Positions 6,793 to 15,631 are shown, counted from the first letter of the stretch. The stretch: DNA of 64,000 nt from Lignipirellula cremea (GCF_007751035.1 NZ_CP036433.1:962437-1026436); one strand, 5' to 3'. The notes: generated from the sequence alone by a model not told the origin. A program made the numbers and translations.

Positions 6793-9648
6793 TTGGCGAC
6801 CGATGGCAATCTTCCCGAAGATCCGGAAGCAGGCGGCAGCGGCGGAAACGGCGGCGGCGATGGAGGCGGCGGTCATAACCATGGCCATATCACCGACCTG
6901 TCGATCGAAACCGAGCTGCAGGACAGCTATTTGACCTACGCCATGAGCGTGATCGTTTCCCGCGCGCTGCCCGACGCACGCGATGGATTGAAACCTTCGC
7001 AGCGGCGAATCCTGGTCGCCATGAACGACCTGAACCTGAGCCCCGGGGCAGGCCGTATCAAGTGCGCCAAAATCTCAGGCGACACCAGCGGTAACTATCA
7101 CCCCCACGGTGAATCCGTAATCTACCCGACGCTGGTTCGCATGGCCCAGGAATGGAACATGCGGCACCTGCTGATCGACAAGCAGGGTAACTTCGGCAGT
7201 ATCGCCGGCTTGCCGCCCGCCGCCATGCGATATACCGAAGCGCGGTTGTCGCCGGTGGCCGCCGCCATGCTGGAAGATCTGCGGCTGAACACGGTCGACT
7301 ACCTGCCCACGTACGATGAGCGCGGGGAAGAACCGACGGTGCTGCCGTCGAAATTCCCTTGCCTGCTGGTCAACGGCAGCGTCGGCATCGCGGTCGGCAT
7401 GCGGACCTCGATTCCGCCGCACAACCTGCGCGAGGTGTGCGACGCCCTGGTGATGATCATCGATAATCCCGACGCCACCATCGACGAGATCATGACCGTC
7501 CTGCCGGGCCCCGACTTCCCGACCGGAGCCATCATTTGCGGCCGGGCCGGGATCCGCCGCGCCTATCTGACGGGTCGCAGCAATATCGTCCTGCGCTCGA
7601 AAGCCACGATCGAATACGGCGCCAAAGGCGGCGGCACGATCACCATCACCGAGATCCCCTACGAGAAAACACGCGATCCGCTGGTCGAAAAAATCGGCCA
7701 GGTGATGAGCGACCAGATCGTGACTGGCATCCGCGAGATTCAAGACCATAGTAATCTTGAAGAACCGGTGCGGATCAAGATCGAACTGAAACGCGACGCC
7801 GACCCCGATGTGGTGCTGAACCAGCTGTATCAGTTCACCCCGCTGCAGTCGACGTACTCGCTGATCTTCCTGGCCCTGGTCGACGGCAAGCCGCGAACGC
7901 TCAACGTCAAACAGATCCTGGAAGAGCACATCCGCCACCGGATGCAGGTCATCAGGCGCCGCACGCAGTTCCTGCTGTCGCGGGCCCGTCGCCGCAAGCA
8001 TACGGTCGAAGGGCTGCTGGTTGCGCTCGCTAATATCGACGAAATCATCCGCATCATTCGCACCTCCAGCACGCAGGCCGACGCCAAAATGCGGCTGATG
8101 GGCGTCGCCGCCCCCGCCGACATGCTGTTGCGGGCCCTGGGCGAACAGGGCTTCAGGATCTATCAGGAAGAGAACGGCGTCGCCGAAGAGTATCCGTTGT
8201 CCGCCATCCAGGCCGACGAGATTCTCAAAATGCGGTTGGGCCAGCTCGTCAACCTGGAACAGGCCCGCCTGGAGGACGAACACCGCAAGCTGCTGGAAGA
8301 AATCACCGAGTACCTTCGCATTTTGTCCGACGACCAGAACATCCTCAATATCATCAAGGACGATCTGCTCGAACTGCGCCGCAAACATGGCGACAATCGA
8401 CGGACGGAAATCTCCGACGAAGAACTCGGCGACTTCGACCTGGAAGACCTGATCACCGAAGAAACCATGGTGGTCACCATCAGCCACAAAGGCTACATCA
8501 AACGCACCCCGGCCAGCGCCTATCGGGCCCAGCGCCGCGGCGGCAAAGGCCTCAAAGGGGCCCAGGCCGAAGGCGAAGATCCAATCGAACACCTGTTCGT
8601 CGCCAGCACGCACGCCTATCTCATGTTCTTCACCAACCAGGGACAGGTCTACTGGAAAAAGATCTACGACCTGCCCCAGCTGGCCCGCGATACGCGCGGC
8701 CGGGCCCTGGTGAACCTGCTGGAACTGCGGCCGGACGAAAAAATCGCCGACTGCCGCGCGGTCCGCGACTTCGACGCCCCCGACCACTTCCTGGTCATGG
8801 CGACCCGCGACGGGCTGGTCAAAAAGACCAAGCTGTCCGCGTATCGTCGTCCCATGAAGAAGGGGATCATCGCCGTGAAACTTCGCGAAGGCGATGAGCT
8901 GGTCGATGTGGCCGTCGCCGTCGCCGGAGACGAACTGGTCCTGGCCACTGCCGAAGGGATGGCCATCCGCTTCTCCGTCAATGATGTGCGGGCCGTCGGT
9001 CGAAACTCCAGCGGCGTCAAAGGGATCAACCTGGGGAAAGAAGACCACGTGGTCGGCATGGTCGTCGCCGATCCCGATGCCACCCTGCTGACCGTGTGCG
9101 AAAAAGGCTACGGCAAGCGGACCCAGTTCGGGCCGCACGCCGTGACCGAAGACGATAGCGCCGACGACGCCGATACGGGCGACGCCGATACCGCGGACAG
9201 CGGCGATGACGAGTCCTCCGCGACCGATGAAATCTCTTCCAGCGCCCGGTACCGCACCCAGCGCCGCGGCGGCAAGGGGCTGCGGGATATCAAAACGACC
9301 AAACGTAACGGCAAAGTCATTGAGATCGTCCGCGTCGATGACAACGACGAAGTCATCATGATGACCGCCCACGGCAAACTGCAGCGGCTGGCCGTCAACG
9401 AGATCAACATCATCGGCCGCAATACCCAGGGCGTCCGCGTGATGAACATCGACGATGACGACACGCTGGCGGCCATCGTTCGCGTGCCTCACGAAGATGT
9501 TTCCGACGCCGAAGTCGCCGAAGCCGAAGCGGCCACCCCCTCGCCGTCGAACCGCATTGCTTCGTCCGCTGATCGGGACGAGGCGGACGACGTCGAACTG
9601 GACGACGACAGCGGCGACGACGACAGCGAAGAAAACGGCGACGAATAG
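6793..9648 (+). CDS. gyrA: DNA gyrase subunit A
   Basis: 951 residues. The TTG start is chosen because GGAAAGGA lies 8 bases before it and the conserved core starts soon after. The N-terminal breakage-reunion domain is complete, with HPHGES in the quinolone-determining region and the catalytic tyrosine in AAMRYTEARL (Y147). The C-terminal pinwheel carries two exact QRRGGKG boxes, at residues 580 and 823. The first is the canonical GyrA box needed to wrap DNA and introduce negative supercoils. Before the second box is an Asp/Ser/Ala-rich insert of about 35 residues, and the protein ends in a highly acidic tail (DDSGDDDSEENGDE). Length is 70-140 residues above common GyrA. No gyrB is in the window. 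Confidence 0.97.
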   Translation: MATDGNLPEDPEAGGSGGNGGGDGGGGHNHGHITDLSIETELQDSYLTYAMSVIVSRALPDARDGLKPSQRRILVAMNDLNLSPGAGRIKCAKISGDTSGNYHPHGESVIYPTLVRMAQEWNMRHLLIDKQGNFGSIAGLPPAAMRYTEARLSPVAAAMLEDLRLNTVDYLPTYDERGEEPTVLPSKFPCLLVNGSVGIAVGMRTSIPPHNLREVCDALVMIIDNPDATIDEIMTVLPGPDFPTGAIICGRAGIRRAYLTGRSNIVLRSKATIEYGAKGGGTITITEIPYEKTRDPLVEKIGQVMSDQIVTGIREIQDHSNLEEPVRIKIELKRDADPDVVLNQLYQFTPLQSTYSLIFLALVDGKPRTLNVKQILEEHIRHRMQVIRRRTQFLLSRARRRKHTVEGLLVALANIDEIIRIIRTSSTQADAKMRLMGVAAPADMLLRALGEQGFRIYQEENGVAEEYPLSAIQADEILKMRLGQLVNLEQARLEDEHRKLLEEITEYLRILSDDQNILNIIKDDLLELRRKHGDNRRTEISDEELGDFDLEDLITEETMVVTISHKGYIKRTPASAYRAQRRGGKGLKGAQAEGEDPIEHLFVASTHAYLMFFTNQGQVYWKKIYDLPQLARDTRGRALVNLLELRPDEKIADCRAVRDFDAPDHFLVMATRDGLVKKTKLSAYRRPMKKGIIAVKLREGDELVDVAVAVAGDELVLATAEGMAIRFSVNDVRAVGRNSSGVKGINLGKEDHVVGMVVADPDATLLTVCEKGYGKRTQFGPHAVTEDDSADDADTGDADTADSGDDESSATDEISSSARYRTQRRGGKGLRDIKTTKRNGKVIEIVRVDDNDEVIMMTAHGKLQRLAVNEINIIGRNTQGVRVMNIDDDDTLAAIVRVPHEDVSDAEVAEAEAATPSPSNRIASSADRDEADDVELDDDSGDDDSEENGDE

Positions 9649-9663
9649 TCAACCTGTCGAACC

Positions 9664-9688
9664 GAGAGCGGGCGACTGGCCCGTTCTC
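9664..9688 (+). terminator. Hairpin downstream of gyrA
   Basis: GAGAGCGGGC (9664-9673) can pair with GCCCGTTCTC (9679-9688) over ten positions with one G-U, around a 5-base loop. It begins 16 bases after the gyrA stop. There is no strong T-run directly after it (TTTT only at 9711), so a classic intrinsic terminator is not certain. The hairpin is followed at once by an exact 13-base tandem duplication (9688-9700 and 9701-9713). Confidence 0.45.
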
Positions 9689-9765
9689 TGCCTGGAAATT
9701 CTGCCTGGAAATTTTGAGAGCTCATCGACGCAGAATGTCGGCGGTCTAACGATTTCCGTCAGGTG

Positions 9766-10605
9766 TCAGGACGACGATCCTTCGATTTTCTGTCGCAGCG
9801 AAGCGTGTTCGGCTGGGACCGACTCGACGGCCTGCGGCGTGGGACGGCTGCTCCACAACGGCATGACCAGCGCCTTGACGGCGACCACGGTCAGCGTGGC
9901 GTAAACCAGGTTCCGCATGACCTTGCGGGAGACGATGTCGCCTGCTTTCACGCCCAGGTAAGAGCCCAGATAGCAAACGGGGGCCGAGAACAGGGCGAAC
10001 AGCATGGCCGTTCCGACGGAGAGGCCGAACCACCACAGCATCATTAGCGCCTGGGGAACAATGCTGGTGATGAACATCGAGAACATAAAAGCTCGCGATT
10101 TCTGCGTGGACCAGTTATGGGCCATCACCCAGAGCATCATCGGCGGTCCGCCCATGCCGCAAAAGCCGACGAAAAAACCGCCGGCGGAAAAGGCGAGCAC
10201 TTCCCAGCCAAAGTGCAAATGTTCCTGTGGTTTGACGCGCGCTGTCAGCTGCAGGATCAGGGCGGCCAGAATAATCACGCCCAGCACCTGCTGCGCATCG
10301 GTCTTGTCGATCGAAGCCAGCCAGACCAGGGCCGCCATTCCCAGCGGAATGGTGGCGATCCGAATCAGGGCCGGGCGCAACGCGATGCCCCAGTCGATAT
10401 CTTTGCGCAACTCCACCAGCCCGGCGATATTCTGCAGACCGGAAGCGATCAGGTTCGCCGCGATCGCCTCGGGCATGCTCAGCCCGATCTGCGCCAGGGC
10501 CGGGATTGCGATCAATCCCGCAGCGAAACCAATCGACCCCTGCACGAAACTGGCGACAAACAGGATCGCCGCCGCCAGCACGTATTGGACGAGAGTTAAA
10601 TCCAT
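9766..10605 (-). CDS. Sulfite exporter TauE/SafE family permease
   Basis: 279 residues with about eight hydrophobic segments. The TauE/SafE hallmarks are present: the N-terminal FVASFVQGSIGFAAGLIAIP with the G(x)G-type turn, and in the second half GGFFVGFCGMGGPPMMLWVMA. The family transports small anions of sulfur metabolism (sulfite, sulfoacetate and others) across the inner membrane; the substrate here is unknown. Its ATG at 10605 follows directly on the stop codon of the SelW-like selenoprotein gene (no spacer), so the two are translationally coupled in one operon. It converges with gyrA. Confidence 0.85.
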   Translation of the reverse strand: MDLTLVQYVLAAAILFVASFVQGSIGFAAGLIAIPALAQIGLSMPEAIAANLIASGLQNIAGLVELRKDIDWGIALRPALIRIATIPLGMAALVWLASIDKTDAQQVLGVIILAALILQLTARVKPQEHLHFGWEVLAFSAGGFFVGFCGMGGPPMMLWVMAHNWSTQKSRAFMFSMFITSIVPQALMMLWWFGLSVGTAMLFALFSAPVCYLGSYLGVKAGDIVSRKVMRNLVYATLTVVAVKALVMPLWSSRPTPQAVESVPAEHASLRQKIEGSSS

Positions 10606-10833
10606 TTAGGGGCTAGTTCTCTCCAGGGTTCCCAGCACTTCGCCAGGACGAGGAAATCGACCGGTCGAGCGTTTAGAGTAAACGACCGAGCCGTTCGCTT
10701 CTACCTCAAAGATCCCGCCCGAGCCGGGAATCATCTCAATCTTCATGTCGGGCAGCACCTGCAGTTCGTCCGCCAAACTGGCGGCCTGGGGCAGGTAATT
10801 TCACTGCGAGCAATAGGTAATCGTAACCTGCAT
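10606..10833 (-). CDS. SelW-like (Rdx family) selenoprotein with in-frame UGA
   Basis: 75 residues if the TGA at 10801-10803 is read as selenocysteine (residue 11). ATG at 10833 has AAGGAG 8 bases upstream. The product starts MQVTITYCSQU, the CxxU redox motif at the end of the first strand, then NYLPQAASLADELQ. Further on, IEMIPGSGGIFEVEANG and VVYSKRSTGRFPRPGE match the rest of the SelW/SelT/SelH-like Rdx family (thioredoxin-like fold, ~75-90 residues). Many bacterial members have CxxC at this site. A hairpin fitting bacterial SECIS rules lies just after the UGA. The frame is open on both sides and ends TAA at 10606, directly abutting tauE. Ordinary gene callers stop at the UGA and miss it. 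The alternative is a nonsense mutation of a Cys codon. Role: thiol redox, precise substrate unknown. Confidence 0.87.
10770..10784 (-). promoter_or_regulatory. Bacterial SECIS-type hairpin downstream of the UGA
   Basis: On the minus strand, CCGCCA-GUU-UGGCGG forms a perfect 6-bp stem with a 3-base loop starting GU. The loop G is the 23rd base after the UGA codon. Bacterial SECIS elements lie inside the coding region immediately after the UGA, with a G early in a small apical loop and about 16-37 bases of spacing, and they recruit SelB with Sec-tRNA. The element fits these rules while still coding for a conserved-looking protein segment (AASLADE). Confidence 0.75.
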
Positions 10834-10880
10834 CGCGAAGCTCCTTCAGTGACAAGGGACAAAAAGGGGTTCCCGCGTCC

Positions 10881-10909
10881 ATTGTAAGGAGGCGCCGCTG
10901 GTCGACCAA
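10881..10909 (-). promoter_or_regulatory. Probable promoter of the selW-tauE operon
   Basis: On the minus strand TTGGTC (10904-10909) and TACAAT (10881-10886) are 17 bases apart. Transcription would start near 10874, giving a leader of about 40 bases with the AAGGAG ribosome site. The rest of the gap between gapA and selW (10910-11134) shows no gene or clear structure. Confidence 0.55.
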
Positions 10910-11134
10910 CCGTCCCCTGGGGGGCTGCCTGAGAATGCCCCGCCCCAAGCCTTAGATCTGCAGGCCAATCTCAGGGCCGGCTGGCTCTGCGAACTCTTTC
11001 CGAAACGGCGGCCAAAAGCTGCCGTGATTACCCGGACAACGGGCCTGGCGAGATGTCGCAGCAGGCCCGGTTCGCTCCCGTTTACCGGAAGCTCCTTCCG
11101 CCTGGAGCAGGAAACGTTCCAGGGCGTCAATGCT

Positions 11135-12163
11135 TTAGAGCATTTTGCCGATCAGGGTGATCAGGTCGGCGGTGCGAACGGAGTAGCCCCATTCGTTGTC
11201 GTACCAGCTGACGATCTTGGCGAATTTGCCTTTGTCGCCCAGCACCTGGGTGAAGTCGGCGGCGAAGATCGAGCTGTGGGGATCGTCGATGATGTCGCTC
11301 GACACGATCGGATCTTCGGTGTAGCAGAGGATGCCTTTGAGGGGGCCGTCGGCTGCTTTTTTGACGGCGGCGTTGATGTCCTCGACGGTGACTTCCGTGC
11401 CCAGGTTGACCGTCAGGTCGACCACGCTGCCCGTCGGCACCGGCACTCGCATGGCGATACCGGTCAGTTTCCCTTTGAGGGCCGGGATGACCAGACCGAC
11501 CGCTTTGGCGGCGCCGGTGCTGGTGGGGATAATGTTCTGGGCGGCGCCGCGGGCGCGGTACGGATCGCTGTGCGGCATATCCTGCACGCGCTGATCGTTG
11601 GTGTAGGCGTGCACGGTGGTCATCAGACCGGATTCAATGGTGAACGATTCGTGCAGCACCTTGGCGACCGGGGCCAGGCAGTTGGTGGTGCAGCTGGCGT
11701 TGGAAACGCACAGCATTTCGGGGGTCAGTTTGTCGTCGTTGACGCCGATGACGCAGGTCAAGTCGGCGCCGTCTTTGGCGGGGGCGCTGAGCACCACGCG
11801 TTTGGCGCCGGCTTTCAGGTGGGTGTCGTAACCCGGTTTGGTGTCGGTGGCGCGGGCGGTAAAGATACCGGTGCTTTCGACGACCACATCAATACCCAGA
11901 TCGCCCCAGGGCAGTTTGGCCGGGTCCCGTTCCGCCAGGGCGTGAACTTTCTGGCCATTAACGATCAGGTACTGATCATCGTAACCCACTTCGGCGTCGT
12001 AGCGGCCGTGGGTGCTGTCGTACTTGAGCAGCGTTCGCAGCATGGCGTTGTCGGTCAAGTCGTTTACGGCGACGACCTCGAACTCGTCTTTGCGAGCCAT
12101 TAAGTTACGAAAAGTCAGACGACCAATTCGTCCAAAGCCATTAATTGCAACGCGAATCGCCAC
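11135..12163 (-). CDS. gapA: Glyceraldehyde-3-phosphate dehydrogenase, type I
   Basis: 342 residues from a GTG start with AAGGAG 7 bases upstream. It catalyses the NAD-dependent oxidation and phosphorylation of glyceraldehyde 3-phosphate in glycolysis and gluconeogenesis in the cytoplasm. Visible marks: the Rossmann motif [13 protein letters not shown] at the N-terminus, the catalytic ASCTTNC (C158), the histidine region later in the chain, and the C-terminal [11 protein letters not shown]. Length is normal. It has its own strong promoter about 110 bases upstream and is not in an obvious operon. Confidence 0.97.
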   Translation of the reverse strand: MAIRVAINGFGRIGRLTFRNLMARKDEFEVVAVNDLTDNAMLRTLLKYDSTHGRYDAEVGYDDQYLIVNGQKVHALAERDPAKLPWGDLGIDVVVESTGIFTARATDTKPGYDTHLKAGAKRVVLSAPAKDGADLTCVIGVNDDKLTPEMLCVSNASCTTNCLAPVAKVLHESFTIESGLMTTVHAYTNDQRVQDMPHSDPYRARGAAQNIIPTSTGAAKAVGLVIPALKGKLTGIAMRVPVPTGSVVDLTVNLGTEVTVEDINAAVKKAADGPLKGILCYTEDPIVSSDIIDDPHSSIFAADFTQVLGDKGKFAKIVSWYDNEWGYSVRTADLITLIGKML

Positions 12164-12274
12164 TTGAGGTCTCCTTCACTTGGCCAACAACCGATACATA
12201 CGACGACGCAGTGTTACACGACTGTCTCCGTCGTCGACAACGACGGGTTAAGTCGTGCAACAAATACGCCGCGG

Positions 12275-12303
12275 ATTATACTGGCGGGAGGGCCGTCTCT
12301 CAA
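12275..12303 (-). promoter_or_regulatory. Strong sigma70-type promoter of gapA
   Basis: On the minus strand TTGAGA (12298-12303) and a perfect TATAAT (12275-12280) are separated by 17 bases. The start point would be near 12268, giving a leader of about 105 bases before the GTG of gapA. This is the best consensus promoter in the window and fits a highly expressed glycolytic gene. Confidence 0.7.
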
Positions 12304-12436
12304 GAACGGGCCACCCGCGCCTTCCCGTAGCTGGCCCAGTAACGGCAGGATTCGCCCCGCTCGCTTCCATGCAAAGGGGAGCCAGGCCTTCTTACCGTGG
12401 GAAAAAAAGCACCTGGCAAAACACGGAACGCGGCCG

Positions 12437-13666
12437 TTAATCGGCTTCCGCCCAGACCTGGCAGAGCTCAATCAGTAATTCGCCCGCCTGTTGCATCTCG
12501 TCCAGGCAGGCCCATTCCAGCGGAGAATGGATCTTGTGCTGGCCCGTCGACAGGTTCGGAGTGGGTAGGCCCTTCTCCGTCAGCAGCGAACCATCCGTGC
12601 CGCCCCGCACCAGCGTCTGACGGTACGGCCGGCCCAGTCGCTGGTACGCCTGCTCCACGCAGGCGACCGCCCGGGGCTCCCGTTTCAGGCCGTCGCCCAG
12701 GTTCCGGTACTGGCGATCGACCCGCACGGTGATCTCCGATCCCGGATGCTGCTGTTGCACCTGCGCGGCCGTTTCCTGGAGCAACCGGGCGAACTCTTCC
12801 AGCCGTGGCGAGTCAAAATCCCGCAGCAGAATATGCAGCGTTGTTTCCGCCACGCCGCCGCTGATGCGCCACGGATGCAGGAACCCTTGCCGGTCGGCCG
12901 TCGTTTCCGGAGCCAGATCGGCAGGCAACGCCGCGACAAAATCGGCGGCCGCCCTGATGGCGTTGACCATCTGCCCTTTGGCGATGGAAGGATGGATGTT
13001 TACCCCGCGCACCACCACCACCGCCTGGTCGGCGGAGAACGTTTCGACATCGATCTCGCCGGCCCCTGCCCCGTCGAGCGTATAGCCGACGGTCGCGTTC
13101 AGGCCAGGCACGTCGACATGATCGACCCCATGGCCGATCTCTTCATCGCACGTGAACAGCACCCGCACCGGGCCATGGGGAATCTCGGGATGCTCCAGCA
13201 GCCACTCGGCCGTTTCCATGATCACCGCGACGCCCGCTTTGTCGTCGCCGCCCAGCAGCGTCCGGCCGTCGGTCGTGATGAGCGTGGCGCCGTGCAGCTT
13301 CGCCAGTTCCGGGTTCTCGGATTCGCGAATCACTTTGGTCGGATCGCCCGGCAGGACGAGATCGCCGCCCGCATAGTTGCGGATCACCTGCGGCTTGACG
13401 CCGGCGCCGGTCGTTTCGGGCGATGTATCCAGATGGGCGTTCAGCGCGATCGCAGGCGCCGTGGTATTGCCGGGGATGGTCGCCGTAACGATGCCATGCT
13501 CGTCCTGGACGGGCGACTCGGCCCCCATCGCCTGGAGCTCTTCCCGCAGCAAGCGGCCCAGTTCCAGCTGGCCGAGCGAACTGGGGTAACAATCGGCGTC
13601 GCTCACGGCCGTGGTATCAATCTGCACGTATCGCAAGAAACGCTGCAGCAGGCGTTCGGTGTTCAT
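12437..13666 (-). CDS. pepT: Peptidase T (tripeptide aminopeptidase)
   Basis: 409 residues from the ATG at 13666 (MNTERLLQRFLRYVQIDTT); an earlier in-frame start at 13678 is possible. It is an M20 family zinc exopeptidase that removes N-terminal residues from tripeptides in the cytoplasm. The metal ligand motifs are in order: HLDTSPE, LGGDDKAG, FTCDEEIGHG, YTLDGAGAGEI and the late KIHSPLEWACLDEM histidine. Length matches PepT (about 410). It lies downstream of the broken WD40 gene on the same strand, 36 bases from its stop. Confidence 0.93.
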   Translation of the reverse strand: MNTERLLQRFLRYVQIDTTAVSDADCYPSSLGQLELGRLLREELQAMGAESPVQDEHGIVTATIPGNTTAPAIALNAHLDTSPETTGAGVKPQVIRNYAGGDLVLPGDPTKVIRESENPELAKLHGATLITTDGRTLLGGDDKAGVAVIMETAEWLLEHPEIPHGPVRVLFTCDEEIGHGVDHVDVPGLNATVGYTLDGAGAGEIDVETFSADQAVVVVRGVNIHPSIAKGQMVNAIRAAADFVAALPADLAPETTADRQGFLHPWRISGGVAETTLHILLRDFDSPRLEEFARLLQETAAQVQQQHPGSEITVRVDRQYRNLGDGLKREPRAVACVEQAYQRLGRPYRQTLVRGGTDGSLLTEKGLPTPNLSTGQHKIHSPLEWACLDEMQQAGELLIELCQVWAEAD

Positions 13667-13701
13667 AAGTCTTTGCAATGCGGGTCGCGGAAACGGGATG
13701 A

Positions 13702-14307
13702 TTACTCGGGATTGTACCCGTTATCCGCGGCAGGATCAGCCAGCGACCAGACTTTGACCTGGCACGGCGAACCTCCTGCCGTGCAAACCTTTTTGCCATC
13801 GTCTGAAAAAGCGACGCCGACCACGGCTCCTGAATGAACCAACTGCATTCGCGGCTCACGGCGTCCTGTCTTTAAATCCCACCCCTGGAAAGCATTCCTC
13901 TTGCCGTCATCGAAGTCCTCTGAGACAAGCAGGGTACGGCCGTCTGGTGAAAGTGCGACCAGGGCCTTCGACAGGTTTTGTCTTTCCTCGATGTGTGGGT
14001 AAATCTGGCACATGGAAACCAGCTCGAAATTGCGCGTATCCCAGACCTTGACGATGAACTTTTCCGCCGCGCCGTATTTCACATTCTCATTAACGCAAAT
14101 ATAGAAGAAGCGATTATCCGATGAGAACCCATCGAACTGAAATACGCCAGCTAAATCCAGCGATATGCGTCCAAGTAGCTTCCCCGACCTCGGTGATCGA
14201 AATCTACCCTTCGCATAAACTTGAAGATCAGGCCGAAAGACAAGGTTTTTAACTGAATCCAGTTCGATGGTAGATTTGAACTGGAACTCTGCCGTCGAAA
14301 TGTCAAA
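13702..14307 (-). pseudogene. C-terminal part of an IS-disrupted WD40-type gene
   Basis: 202 codons that continue the reading frame broken at 15632. Removing the insertion sequence and one copy of the AAA target duplication joins the halves exactly as IAVF-DISTAEFQF. The segment holds WD40-like blades: KVWDTRNFELVSM, ALVALSPDGRTLLVSED, GWDLKTGRREP, VVGVAFSDDGKKVCTAGG and VKVWSLAD. It has no start of its own; the frame runs on into the antisense of the transposase. Reconstructed length is 376 residues with a signal peptide, so the intact product would be a secreted or periplasmic beta-propeller of unknown partner. Confidence 0.85.
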
Positions 14308-15631
14308 GGAACCGGGGAAAAATAACTTCGGATTTTGTACAATAAGCGCTTCGGTCGACTGCTCTTTCAACTCGCTTTTCCTGGAGGTGGAGCGTGTATA
14401 GTTCTTTGGTCGAAGGTCACATGCGGGAATTGTATGCTTCCTTGTCCGAGAAGGATCGGCGGCGGTATGCCGCGGTGGAAGCGGAGAAACTCGGCCATGG
14501 CGGCGTGAAGTATATCGCTGACCTGTTCGGTTGCCATGAAGACACCATTCGCCGTGGCCAGCAGGATGTCGAGCGATTGCCCGACGATGAGGCTGCCGGA
14601 CGCGTTCGCGTAAAAGGGGGGGACGAAGTCCTGCTAGCACTGCAGTCGTCGGTTTGGTCGCCGCCGTGGAAGAGATCGTCGAGCAGCACACGGCCGGCTC
14701 GCCGATGAACCCCGACATCCGCTGGACCAATCGCTCGCCCAGCGACATTTGCGAAGCGCTCGTCGCTCGCGGCTTTTACGTGTGGCCCCAAACGGTCCGC
14801 CGCATCCTGCAGGAAGACCTCGACCTGGGCTTGCGACAGGCGTGCAAAATCGAGACCACCTGTCACTATCCGGATCGCAACGCGCAGTTTGAATACATCG
14901 CCGAGCTGCGTGAACGGTTTCATGACTGTGGGCGGCCGGTGCTCAGCATCGACACGAAAAAGAAGGAAAAACTCGGTGATTTCTATCGCCCTGGCGCCGC
15001 CTGGACCGATGGGTTTGTCACGGCGCCCGATCACGATTTTCCGTCGCAAGCGACCGGCAAGCTGACGCCTTACGGCGTGTACGACGTCGGCGCCAACCAA
15101 GGTTTTATGTTGCTCTCGACCGGCGCCGATACGGCCGAACTGGCGTGCGAAGCGGTGCGGCAATGGTGGTGTCGAGTCGGACAATATAACTACCGTCCGC
15201 GTCCGCGAGAGATCTTGTTGCTCTGCGACTGCGGCGGCAGCAACAGCTATCGGCAATACCTTTTCAAGCAAGAACTAAAACATTTGGCGATGCGTTTGAA
15301 GATGACGATTCGCGTGGCGCATTACCCGCCCGGCTGTTCGAAATACAATCCGATTGAGCATCGCATGTTCTGCCACGTATCGCGTTCCCTGCGAGGCGTG
15401 ATCCTCGATCGTCTAGAAACGGCTGCTCACTACATCGGCCAAACCCGCACCCTGACCGGCCTCAAGGTGCTGGCGGAGAAGGCGCGTCAAATCTACGTCA
15501 AAGCCCAAAAGGCGACCACGGAATTCTTAGAACGCATGCCCATCTTCTTCGACAAAAACCGCCCCGAACTCAACTACTGGGCCACGCCCTGCGAATACTG
15601 AGAAACACCGAAGTTATTTTTCCCCGGTTCC
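14308..15631 (+). mobile_element. Complete ISAzo13-type insertion sequence, 1324 bp
   Basis: The ends are 24-base inverted repeats: left GGAACCGGGGAAAAATAACT followed by TCGG, and right (15608-15631) its exact reverse complement. The element is flanked by AAA on both sides (14305-14307 and 15632-15634), a 3-bp target duplication. It carries one transposase in two frames. The insertion cuts a WD40-type gene on the minus strand and supplies it with a premature TAA from within the terminal repeat. The identical ends and intact target duplication suggest a recent insertion. Three smaller elements in the window share these ends. Confidence 0.93.
14394..15601 (+). CDS. ISAzo13-family DDE transposase, read with a -1 frameshift
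   Basis: GTG at 14394 has GGAGGT 6 bases upstream. The first frame encodes 76 codons (an HTH-like region: GVKYIADLFGCHEDTIRRG) up to an A4G7 run at 14612-14622. A -1 slip there joins it to the second frame as KGGGRSPASTAVV, giving 402 residues. The catalytic part matches the 'Rhodopirellula transposase' DDE domain: VLSIDTKKKEKLGDFY (first Asp), LLLCDCGGSNSYR (second Asp) and YPPGCSKYNPIEHR (Glu). The slippery run suggests programmed frameshifting, common in IS transposases, but a simple indel in a dead copy cannot be excluded. Confidence 0.9.

Noticed and set aside
7075-9492. Long antisense open frame covering most of gyrA
   Set aside because: It mirrors the codon bias of gyrA in a GC-rich genome, with Asp/His/Gly-rich low-complexity composition and no recognisable domain.
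10834-11134. Short minus-strand open frames upstream of selW
   Set aside because: No ribosome site, poor composition, and one overlaps the probable promoter of the selW-tauE operon.
13702-14748. A 348-codon frame as a whole gene
   Set aside because: Its first ~145 codons are antisense to the transposase; only 13702-14307 is true WD40 sequence, joined before insertion to the part at 15632-16159.
14417-15271. Minus-strand frame across the transposase
   Set aside because: Shadow of the transposase; no family match and it crosses the frameshift site and IS interior.
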